Assembly: GCF_021729885.1 (NCBI RefSeq)
Contig: NZ_CP063401.1
Location: 310,001 to 374,000 of the forward strand
Reading direction: 5' to 3'
From: Devosia sp. SL43
Lineage (GTDB): Bacteria; Pseudomonadota; Alphaproteobacteria; Rhizobiales; Devosiaceae
Length of the DNA stretch: 64,000 bases
Part shown: in pieces, positions 34,778 through 42,325 of the stretch
Layout of the letters: every line of letters begins with the position of its first letter
Numbering within the stretch: the first letter of the stretch is position 1
Notes under the pieces: generated by a model
The model's input: the letters and a program-made list of their open reading frames with translations, nothing else
Database searches by the model: none
Told to the model about the DNA's origin: nothing
Translations under genes and position numbers: made by a program

Positions 34778-37479
34778 TGCTCTCGGCCGATTTTGTCATC
34801 GCCACAGCCGTCGGTTATGTTTGCCTCCTGTTCGTGCTGGCCTATTTCGGCGATCGCCGCGCCCGCGCCAACAAGAAGTCGTTCCTGCATTCCCCCTGGG
34901 TGTATACGCTCTCCATCTCGGTCTACTGCACCAGCTGGACCTTCTATGGCGCCGTCGGCAACGCTGCGCGCAGTGGCCTCGAATTCCTGACCATCTATCT
35001 GGGGCCGACGCTGGTTTTCGTCGGCTGGTGGTTCCTGCTGCGCCGCCTGGTTCGCATCAGCCACAACCAGCGCCTCACGTCGGTTGCTGACCTTCTGTCC
35101 TCGCGCTTCGGCAAGTCCAACCGGCTGGCGGTACTCGTCACCTGCATCGCGGTGATCGGCATCGCGCCGTATATCGCGCTCCAGCTCAAGGCCGTGACGT
35201 CGTCCATCCAGGCCGTCGCGGGCTCGTCCGAGTTCGGGCAGGGCAGCCTTGCCGGTATCGACGATGTCGGCCTGGCCTTTGGCATTGCTGCCGGCATGGC
35301 GCTGTTCACCATCCTCTTTGGCACTCGCCACGTCGACGCCAAGGAGCAGCATCACGGCGTCGTCGCCGCCATTGCCTTCGAGGCCGTGGTGAAGCTGACT
35401 GCCTTGGTCGCCGTGGGCATCTTCGTCGTCTATGTCGGCGGCGGCTTCGAAGCCATCTTCAGCCGCGCCGCCGAGATGGGCGTCAGTACCCCAACGGCCA
35501 ATAGCTTCGACGACCGCTGGCTGACTACGTTGGCGCTGTCGGTCGCCGCTATCGTCTGCCTGCCGCGCCAGTTCCAGGTGACGGTGGTGGAGAATTCCGA
35601 CGAGAACCATCTGCGCACCGCTGGTTGGGCGTTCCCGGCCTACATGCTGTTGATGAGCCTGTTCATCCTGCCCATAGCCATGTTCGGGCTCACCTCAATG
35701 CCGGCGGGCTCCAATCCCGACATGTTCGCGTTGACCCTGCCCATTTCGCAGGGCCAGGACGCATTGGCGCTGTTCGCCTTCATCGGTGGCTTCTCCTCAG
35801 CGACGTCGATGATCATCCTCGAATCCATCGCGCTCTCGATCATGGTCTCCAACCACATCATCATGCCGCTGGTGTTGCGCTACAGCGCTGTGGGGCCGAG
35901 TGGCGACGGGCAGGGGGTCAGCCGCCTGCTGCTGGTGGCACGGCGCTTCTCCATCGTGCTCATCCTGTCACTGGGCTTCTTCTACTTCTTCTTCACCCGC
36001 GACTCGAACGCCCTGGCTCCGATCGGGCTGATCTCCTTCACCGCCATCGCGCAGTTCTTCCCCGTTGTTCTCGCCGCCCTGTTCTGGCGCGATGCGTCGC
36101 TCAAGGCTGCCACGGCGGCTATCGCGGCCGGCTTCGTCGTCTGGGTCTGGTGCAGCTTCCTGCCCAGTTTCGAATCCGTGTCACCGCAAGTCTCCCTGCT
36201 GCTGCGCGAAGGCCCATGGGGCATCGGCTGGCTGCGCCCGCAGGCCCTGTTCGGCCTTGAAGGTCTCGACCCGCTCACCCACGCAGCGGTCTGGAGCCTC
36301 ACGATCAATGTCGCCACCCTGACGATCGTCTCGCTCTTCACCACCCAATCTGCCCTTGAACGCATCCAGGCCACCCTGTTCGTCGACGTCTTCCGCCAGG
36401 GCTCTGCCCCTCAGGGCAATTTCGTCCGAGGTTCAGCGACGGCCAATGACCTGTTCTTCGTTGCCGAACGCGTGCTCGGCGAACGGCGCGCCGCCGCCAT
36501 CTTCGAGACGGCGGCGCGCGAGAGTGGCGTCGATCCGGATATGCTGGAGCCCTCGTCCGAATTCATCGGCAAGCTGGAACGCGAGCTCGCCGGCTCCATC
36601 GGTGCGGCCTCGGCGCATGTTATGCTGTCCAAGGTGGTCTCGGGCAGCGACGTGTCGCTGGAAGAGGTCATGCAGATGGCCGAGGAGAACCAGCAGGTCA
36701 TCGAATACTCCCAACAGCTCGAAAAGACCTCGGCAGAACTGCGTTCCACTGCCCAGAAGCTGGAGGATGCCAATGCCCAACTGCGCGAGCTCGACAGCCA
36801 GAAGGACGAGTTCCTCAGCCAGGTGAGCCACGAAGTGCGCACCCCGATGACCTCCATCCGCTCCTTCTCGGAAATTCTGCTCGATCCGGGCGACATCGAC
36901 GAGGGCCAGAAGCAGCATTTCGTCTCGACCATCCATCAGGAAAGCCTGCGCCTCACCAAGCTGCTCGACGAAATCCTCGATCTCTCCGCGCTGGAACGCG
37001 GCGAGCGAACCTGGGACAATGTCCCCATCGATGCCGAGGCGGCCCTGGACCGTGCCCTGCGCGTCTGCGACGGCATGCTGCGCCAGCGCGGCATGCGGGT
37101 CGAACTCGGCGAACGTGCCCCGGCCACTATGGTTGAGGGCGATGCCGACCGGCTCTGCCAGGTCTTCATCAACCTCGTCTCGAACGCCGTGAAATACAAC
37201 GATGCCGAGGCACCGGTGTTGCGAGTGACCTCTTCGGTCAAGTCAGGCAACTACGTCGTTGATATCGCAGACAATGGCCCCGGCATTCCCAAGGCCGAGC
37301 GCAAGCTGATCTTCGAAAAGTTCGCCCGTGGGCAGCATGGCGCGGTGGAGCAAAGCGGGGCGGGCCTGGGACTGGCCATATCCCGCCAGATCGTCGCGCG
37401 GATGAGTGGTTCGCTGGACCTCGTGCCAGGCCCGCTGCCCGGCGCCTGCTTCAGGGTGCGGCTAGATGTGATGCCGTAA
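34777..37479 (+). CDS. Sodium:solute symporter-histidine kinase fusion (CbrA/CrbS-like sensor)
   Basis: The 900-residue product joins a sodium-solute-symporter (SLC5) domain of about 13 helices (residues 1 to ~520, with GGFSSATSMIILESIAL near 350) to a STAC-like linker (about 545-640, TANDLFFVAERVLGERRA), a coiled coil (about 640-675) and a kinase core: H-box VSHEVRTPMTSIRSFSEIL with His685, N-box INLVSNAVKYND, DIADNGPGIP, IFEKFARG and GAGLGLAISRQIV. CbrA senses carbon/nitrogen balance and histidine, CrbS senses acetate; whether this protein also transports cannot be told. No receiver or output domain of its own. Its stop abuts a convergent gene with no gap. Confidence 0.93.
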   Translation: MLSADFVIATAVGYVCLLFVLAYFGDRRARANKKSFLHSPWVYTLSISVYCTSWTFYGAVGNAARSGLEFLTIYLGPTLVFVGWWFLLRRLVRISHNQRLTSVADLLSSRFGKSNRLAVLVTCIAVIGIAPYIALQLKAVTSSIQAVAGSSEFGQGSLAGIDDVGLAFGIAAGMALFTILFGTRHVDAKEQHHGVVAAIAFEAVVKLTALVAVGIFVVYVGGGFEAIFSRAAEMGVSTPTANSFDDRWLTTLALSVAAIVCLPRQFQVTVVENSDENHLRTAGWAFPAYMLLMSLFILPIAMFGLTSMPAGSNPDMFALTLPISQGQDALALFAFIGGFSSATSMIILESIALSIMVSNHIIMPLVLRYSAVGPSGDGQGVSRLLLVARRFSIVLILSLGFFYFFFTRDSNALAPIGLISFTAIAQFFPVVLAALFWRDASLKAATAAIAAGFVVWVWCSFLPSFESVSPQVSLLLREGPWGIGWLRPQALFGLEGLDPLTHAAVWSLTINVATLTIVSLFTTQSALERIQATLFVDVFRQGSAPQGNFVRGSATANDLFFVAERVLGERRAAAIFETAARESGVDPDMLEPSSEFIGKLERELAGSIGAASAHVMLSKVVSGSDVSLEEVMQMAEENQQVIEYSQQLEKTSAELRSTAQKLEDANAQLRELDSQKDEFLSQVSHEVRTPMTSIRSFSEILLDPGDIDEGQKQHFVSTIHQESLRLTKLLDEILDLSALERGERTWDNVPIDAEAALDRALRVCDGMLRQRGMRVELGERAPATMVEGDADRLCQVFINLVSNAVKYNDAEAPVLRVTSSVKSGNYVVDIADNGPGIPKAERKLIFEKFARGQHGAVEQSGAGLGLAISRQIVARMSGSLDLVPGPLPGACFRVRLDVMP

Positions 37480-38301
37480 CTAGTGGTTTCCGTGATCGGG
37501 AATGTTCAAAACATGCCCACAGGCCTTGCAGTGCACGGCGTCCGGGTCATGCTTCTGCAACCCGCATTGCGGACAGGGGAAATGCACTTTGTTTGGCCGA
37601 AAGATCGATTGTGCTAGCCGCACGAACAGCGAAATGCCGATGATCATGATGACGATCGACGCGAGCTTCCCCCAGGTGCCGGGCAGGGTGATATCGCCGA
37701 AACCCGTCGTGGTCACTGTGGCGACCGTGAAGTAGAGCGCGTCTATATAGCCATCGATACTCGGCTCCTCGCCGCGGTTGGCGAAGGCCGTATAGACGAA
37801 GCCCGTCACCACGAAGAGAAACACCAGCAGGTTGATGACCGCTTGGACAGCTTCCTGGTAGGCGCCCAGCCCGCGTTTTTTGAGCGGGCGCCAGAAGCCG
37901 CTGGTCCGCGTCAGGGTCCACAGCCTTAGGATGCGCAGGAAGCCAAGGCTGACCAGCCAGGTCGGCGCCAACAGCGTCGCCAGAATGAAGATGTCGACGA
38001 TAACGGGCATCTGCTTGAGCCAGCGCATGATGTCCGTCGAGGCCAGCGCACGCGCCACCAGGTCTGCTGCCAGCAGCGCTGCGATCGAGTAGTCGATCCA
38101 CAGGAACGCCTCGTTCTCGCGCAGCAGCGGTGTCGCGATGAAGAACGCGATGATGGCCAGGTCGACGACCAGCACCGAGAACTGGAAGCGTTGCGCGCCG
38201 GGCGATTGGCTATGGTAGAGCAAGCGAAGGGTGGAGCGCAGCCTCCGGAAGCCGCTTGGCCTATTGTCTGTCCTCATCGGCTTGTCTTGCTTGGTGGCCA
38301 T
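37480..38301 (-). CDS. Six-TM potassium channel with C-terminal zinc ribbon
   Basis: From ATG at 38301 the 273-residue protein has a voltage-sensor-like S1-S4 region (LRILRLWTLTRTSGFWRP looks like a short S4 with Arg repeats), pore helix and selectivity filter ATVTTTGFGD near residue 195, and S6. The filter reads TTTGFGD rather than TVGYGD; GFGD filters are known in prokaryotic K+ channels. After S6 comes a CPQCGLQKHDP...CKACGHV zinc ribbon (four Cys), an uncommon appendage that could sense redox or metals. Divergent from the DUF1993 gene. Confidence 0.88.
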   Translation of the reverse strand: MATKQDKPMRTDNRPSGFRRLRSTLRLLYHSQSPGAQRFQFSVLVVDLAIIAFFIATPLLRENEAFLWIDYSIAALLAADLVARALASTDIMRWLKQMPVIVDIFILATLLAPTWLVSLGFLRILRLWTLTRTSGFWRPLKKRGLGAYQEAVQAVINLLVFLFVVTGFVYTAFANRGEEPSIDGYIDALYFTVATVTTTGFGDITLPGTWGKLASIVIMIIGISLFVRLAQSIFRPNKVHFPCPQCGLQKHDPDAVHCKACGHVLNIPDHGNH

Positions 38302-38381
38302 ACCGAACTCGCTTGTCAGCCTACAATTGCTGGCGCAAAAGACAGTTCCCGTTCGGGAAGCCACAATCAAGGTATTACCAG

Positions 38382-38882
38382 ATGACCATATCCGTTTACG
38401 GCATGACCGTGCCCGTCTTCACGCGCATGCTGACCAACCTGTTGGCCTGCATGGACAAGGCCGAAGCCACCGCCGCCGAGCGCAAGTTTGACACCCTGGT
38501 TCTATCCAATGCCCGCCTCTCACCCGACATGATCCCGTTCCGTGGTCAGATCCTGATTGCCACCGATCACGTCAAGGGCTGCGTTTCGCGCCTGGCCGGC
38601 AAGGCCGTTCCCTCATGGCCCGATACCGAAGAGACCTTCCCCGAACTCCGCGCCCGCATTCAGAAGGCGCTCGATCTGCTGGCCACAGTCACGCCGGAAG
38701 AGCTCGAAGGCGGCGATACCAGGCAAGTGACGCTCAAGATCGGCGGCAACGATGTCACGATGACCGGACTGGACTACCTGACCCAGCGCGCCCTGCCGAA
38801 TTTCTTCTTTCACGTCACCACCGCCTACGCGATCCTGCGCCACAACGGCGTACCGGTCGGCAAGCGTGATTATATCGGTTGA
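38382..38882 (+). CDS. DUF1993 family protein
   Basis: From ATG 38382 the 166-residue product begins MTISVYGMTVPVFTRMLTNL and has the DUF1993 pattern: four-helix bundle, RLSPDMIPFRGQI near residue 46, TFPELRARIQKALDLL near 87, and a C-terminal LPNFFFHVTTAYAILRHNGV. The family resembles DinB-like helical bundles; function unknown. Some relatives appear under stress regulons, but nothing here shows that. A longer N-terminal extension overlapping the divergent channel gene is rejected. Confidence 0.88.
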   Translation: MTISVYGMTVPVFTRMLTNLLACMDKAEATAAERKFDTLVLSNARLSPDMIPFRGQILIATDHVKGCVSRLAGKAVPSWPDTEETFPELRARIQKALDLLATVTPEELEGGDTRQVTLKIGGNDVTMTGLDYLTQRALPNFFFHVTTAYAILRHNGVPVGKRDYIG

Positions 38883-38933
38883 TCGCCATTCGCACTGCCG
38901 GGGTGAGGTGAATTCGGACGCGTCACCCTCGAT

Positions 38934-39020
38934 CGTCACCCTCGGGCTTGACCCGAGGGCTCTACACTTGCTGAGCGGCGGACGAAGTACAGTGCCCTCG
39001 GGGCAAGCCCGAGGGTGACG
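38934..39020. repeat. Palindromic repeat element (CCCTCGGGCTTG family)
   Basis: Two 27-bp arms, 38934-38960 and 38994-39020, are inverted complements with one mismatch; each arm contains the self-complementary core CCCTCGGGC-TTGA-CCCGAGGG. The same core occurs at 54328 after tig. It lies between convergent genes. Confidence 0.85.
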
Positions 39021-39056
39021 TCCGTTGGGTGGGGAACTGTACCGGAAAGATGCAGC

Positions 39057-40229
39057 CTAAGCCGCGGTCGCCCCGGCAGCAACCGCCGCAGCCTGGGCCA
39101 GAATATTGGCCAGGTCGACCTCGTTGATCACCCGGTTGCGGCCGGCATGCTTGGCAGCATAGAGGCAGCGGTCGGCGCGTTCGATCAGCGAGGCGGCAGT
39201 ATCGGAAGTACGGAATGCGGCGACTCCGAACGAAGCGGTGATCCGGCCCAGCTTTTCGTTGGTCGAACGCTTGAGCAGTTCCTTTGCCTGGATCGCCTTG
39301 CGGATATTCTCCGCCACGATCACAGCGCCTTCCATATCGGTCTGCGGCAGGATGGCTACGAATTCCTCGCCGCCATAGCGCGCCGCCAGGTCCTTGCCCT
39401 TGATATTGGACTTGAGCGTCATCGCCACCAGACGCAGCACCTGGTCGCCGGTCTGGTGGCCATAGGTGTCGTTGAAATTCTTGAAATGATCGATATCGAT
39501 CAGCATCAGGCAAAGTGGCTCGTTGGTGGCACTGGCCTCGGAGATCGCCTTCTCCATGCCTTCGTCGAAGCTCTTTCGATTGGCGATCTTGGTCAGCGGG
39601 TCGAGCATGGATTCGCGCCGGACGTCGTCCAGGTCGCGCTGCAGCGAGGCGATGTCGTCGCGCGACGCTTCCAGCTTCTGTTCAAGCGAGCGGTTGGTTT
39701 CCTGCATGCGCCGGGTTTCGGCCAGCAGCCTGTCGGCCAGGGATTTCATCGCCGCCGGCGAGATCTCGCGGTCCAGATCGCCGCTGGCCGACTGCAGCGA
39801 CCCGGAATAGGCGTTGGCCGTCGTCATCGCGGTGTCGATGGCCTCATGCACCGCCTCGATACGGGCATGCATGCGCTCCGACACGTTGTTCATCCGGTCA
39901 TTGACGTCGGACTTCAGGAACTCGTTATAGAGCGTTTCCGCCAAGTTCATGGACGGCGCGTCGCCGTTGCGGAAAATGGCGTTGATACGATTGTTCAGCG
40001 TCGGGTTGACACCGGTCGCGTAGGTATAGAGCAGCTCATAAAATTGCGGATAGGGCGGAATCCCACTGCGCTTCAGCAGGTCAAATGCCGAGTTGGCGTA
40101 ACCAAGCGCTCGTTTGAATTCCTGTTCCGACAATGGTTCCCTCGCGCGTCGTTGCGCCAGAATCGGTTTCGCAGTATCCCGCGCCCCCGAGTGATCGTCG
40201 ATAAGTACCGCGCAGGTGTTAATGAACAC
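39057..40229 (-). CDS. GGDEF diguanylate cyclase (GGEEF active site)
   Basis: The 390-residue soluble protein has a helical N-terminus (about 35-110, FDLLKRSGIPPYPQFYELLY), a coiled coil at about 150-210 and a GGDEF domain at about 215-375: LDPLTKIANRKSFDEG, LMLIDIDHFKNFNDTYGH and active-site RYGGEEFVAILPQ. GGEEF is a catalytically competent variant. The product-inhibition I-site (RxxD five residues before GGEEF) reads KGKD, so feedback inhibition is probably weak or absent. No membrane helix or sensory domain of known type. Start is GTG 40229 without a clear SD; a shorter protein is possible. Two PilZ proteins at 47.5-49 kb are candidate readers of c-di-GMP. Confidence 0.9.
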   Translation of the reverse strand: MFINTCAVLIDDHSGARDTAKPILAQRRAREPLSEQEFKRALGYANSAFDLLKRSGIPPYPQFYELLYTYATGVNPTLNNRINAIFRNGDAPSMNLAETLYNEFLKSDVNDRMNNVSERMHARIEAVHEAIDTAMTTANAYSGSLQSASGDLDREISPAAMKSLADRLLAETRRMQETNRSLEQKLEASRDDIASLQRDLDDVRRESMLDPLTKIANRKSFDEGMEKAISEASATNEPLCLMLIDIDHFKNFNDTYGHQTGDQVLRLVAMTLKSNIKGKDLAARYGGEEFVAILPQTDMEGAVIVAENIRKAIQAKELLKRSTNEKLGRITASFGVAAFRTSDTAASLIERADRCLYAAKHAGRNRVINEVDLANILAQAAAVAAGATAA

Positions 40230-40280
40230 AACTGCGTTGCCGCAATAAAGCTACGGCTTACACAGTGATTTTGCTTAACT

Positions 40281-41813
40281 TTAGCTCGCGATGCGCGTGG
40301 GGCGCAGCAGAAATGCCGGGATCGGTCCTTCGCTGCCGAAGGGTGACTTGTCGTCGCTATTGTCGTCTGCTTCAGCACTTGCAGCAGGCCGCCGACTGCG
40401 TCCCCGCTGCGGTCGGGCTTCGCCTTCCGGACGAGCCTCGTTGCGCGGTGTCCTGGCTTGCGCCGGCGCTTCCTCCGCAGCGGCTGCTGCCGCTTCGGCG
40501 GCGGCCCGTGTGCGCGGTGCGCGCTGCGTGCGTGCGGGCTTGGCCTCTGCCGCCTCGACTGCAGGTGCTGCCTCGGCAACGTCTGCAGCAGCGGGGCGCG
40601 TCCGGGCACCACCGCGACGCGATCGCGCGGGGCGGGCAGGGCGCTCCTCGCCATCCTCGGTGGAGACCGCAGCGGTTGGGGCGGTCGACGTCTCAAGATA
40701 GTCGATCGGCTTCTGCGTCAGTTTCAGGATGGCGTCCAGATGCTTGCCATCGGCGGGGGCCACCAGCGTATAGGCAACACCGGAACGACCCGCGCGGCCG
40801 GTGCGGCCGATGCGGTGGACATAGTCCTCAGCGTGTACGGGTACGTCGAAGTTGAACACGTGGCTCACGGCAGGAATATCGAGCCCACGCGCCGCCACGT
40901 CGCTGGCGACCAGCAGGGTCAGCCGGTTGTTCTTGAATGCATCGAGCGTCTCCGTGCGACTCTTCTGGTCCATGTCGCCATGCAGGGCGCCGGCCGAAAA
41001 GCCATGACGCTCCAGCGACTTGGCGAGCGTCGCCACTTCGCGCTTGCGGTTGCAGAAGATGATCGCGTTAGTCAGGCCGGTCGCGCCGCGAATATGGTCG
41101 CGCAACGCCGCGCGCTTTTCTTCCGGCTTGGACGACACCTTGATCAGCTTCTGGTCGATCGTGTCGGCGGTCGATGCAGCGCGGGAAACCTGCACCATAA
41201 CCGGATCCTTGAGGAACTTCTTGGTGAGCTTCTCGATCTGGCTGTCCATCGTCGCCGAGAACAGCATGGTCTGGCGGCGGGGCGGCAGGCGCGAGCAGAT
41301 CTTCTCGATATCGTCGATGAAGCCCATGTCGAGCATGCGGTCGGCTTCGTCGATGACGAGGATTTCGACGCCATTCAGCATAATTTTGCCGCGGTCGATC
41401 TGGTCGAGCAACCGGCCCGGCGTTGCAATCAGCACGTCGACGCCGCGATCAAGCTTCTTATTCTGGTCTTCGAACGACACGCCGCCGATGATCAGCGCCA
41501 TCGTCAGCCGGTGGTTCTTGCCATACTTCTCGAAATTCTCGCTGACCTGCGCGGCGAGTTCGCGCGTCGGTTCGAGAATGAGAGTGCGCGGCATGCGGGC
41601 GCGGGCGCGGCCATTTTCCAGCAGCGTCAGCATCGGCAGCACGAACGACGCCGTCTTGCCGGTGCCGGTCTGGGCAATGCCGATCAGGTCTTTCTTCTGC
41701 AGCAGGTGCGGGATGGCCTGCGCCTGAATTTCGGTTGGCTTGGTGTAGCCCGCTGCGAGGACCGCATCGGTTACTTTGGTTGAGAGGCCAAGCCCGGAAA
41801 AATCGTCAGTCAA
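40281..41813 (-). CDS. DEAD-box RNA helicase, RhlE-like
   Basis: The 510-residue protein has the full motif set: Q motif (FSGLGLS...GYTKPTEIQAQAIP), Walker A AQTGTGKTASF near 47, PTRELAAQ (Ia), DEAD-type VIDEADRMLDMGF near 150, FSATM (SAT), and helicase C with ARGLDIPAVSHV and HRIGRTGRAGRSG. The last ~130 residues are low-complexity Ala/Arg/Glu/Pro (many AAAEAAAA- and RPARSRRGG-type stretches), as in RhlE-family helicases that act in RNA decay and ribosome assembly. Initiation is at TTG (41813): no ATG occurs in frame nearby. Preceded by a long non-coding region. Confidence 0.93.
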   Translation of the reverse strand: MTDDFSGLGLSTKVTDAVLAAGYTKPTEIQAQAIPHLLQKKDLIGIAQTGTGKTASFVLPMLTLLENGRARARMPRTLILEPTRELAAQVSENFEKYGKNHRLTMALIIGGVSFEDQNKKLDRGVDVLIATPGRLLDQIDRGKIMLNGVEILVIDEADRMLDMGFIDDIEKICSRLPPRRQTMLFSATMDSQIEKLTKKFLKDPVMVQVSRAASTADTIDQKLIKVSSKPEEKRAALRDHIRGATGLTNAIIFCNRKREVATLAKSLERHGFSAGALHGDMDQKSRTETLDAFKNNRLTLLVASDVAARGLDIPAVSHVFNFDVPVHAEDYVHRIGRTGRAGRSGVAYTLVAPADGKHLDAILKLTQKPIDYLETSTAPTAAVSTEDGEERPARPARSRRGGARTRPAAADVAEAAPAVEAAEAKPARTQRAPRTRAAAEAAAAAAEEAPAQARTPRNEARPEGEARPQRGRSRRPAASAEADDNSDDKSPFGSEGPIPAFLLRPTRIAS

Positions 41814-42132
41814 ATTGGGTAATCCACATCAGAGGCGTAGCCCGGGGCCTTGTCCAGTCCGAGACATTCGAACGGTGCGCCGGGGTGTTCAGTCGGGAAG
41901 GACCGCAAAGAGTGCGAACGCGTTCACGACTGGGCGGCCACTGGACGGGATGCAGCGAGTGCAGGTACGCGGAGTGGCCCTGAGGCACCTTGGCAAAGGC
42001 GGGTGATGTCAAGATGACAAACCGTCAAGCCAGAAATGCTCCAGCGGCGCGGACCATAGCGCAAAGGCCTTGTCTGTCAACGGGTTTGCGCGGGTGGGGG
42101 TTAATCGGCAAGGTCTTTATACGTCACAGGGG
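41814..42132. other. Intergenic region upstream of the helicase, no gene seen
   Basis: About 320 bp between the helicase start and the repeat element at 42133. Frames present are short, lack ribosome-binding sites and have no protein-like composition. On the minus strand it would be the helicase promoter and 5' leader; a long leader would fit autoregulation seen for some RNA helicases, but I cannot identify a defined structure. Confidence 0.5.
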
Positions 42133-42302
42133 CGTCAGTCGACTACCCTCCCCCTTTTTGTGGGGAGAGAAACGGATAGGACTTAGCCCTTGCTAAGTCC
42201 GTAGATCGAGCAGGAAGGGGGTATCTCTCCGCAAGTCCGGCGTTCGTGGCCCACACCCCCACCCTTGATCCCTCCCCGCAAGGCGGAGGGTGTCGACTGA
42301 CG
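42133..42302. repeat. 170-bp element with terminal inverted repeats (MITE-like)
   Basis: The ends CGTCAGTCGAC(T)ACCCTCC and its complement GGAGGGTGTCGACTGACG form ~20-bp terminal inverted repeats with one indel and one mismatch. Inside are a perfect hairpin GGACTTAG-CCCTTG-CTAAGTCC (42179-42200) and paired CCCCTTTTTGTGGGGAGAG / CTCTCCGCAAG blocks. No coding frame. It resembles small non-autonomous dispersed elements of Rhizobiales; target-site duplication was not evident. Confidence 0.65.
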
Positions 42303-42325
42303 GTCCGGCACAACTCAAGGCGCCC

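Noticed and set aside
41735..42196. Short overlapping ORFs between helicase and parE
   Set aside because: No ribosome-binding sites, unnatural composition, and mutual overlaps in several frames.
42133..42302. CRISPR-like repeat array
   Set aside because: Repeats are inverted, not regularly spaced direct repeats; no cas genes in the window.
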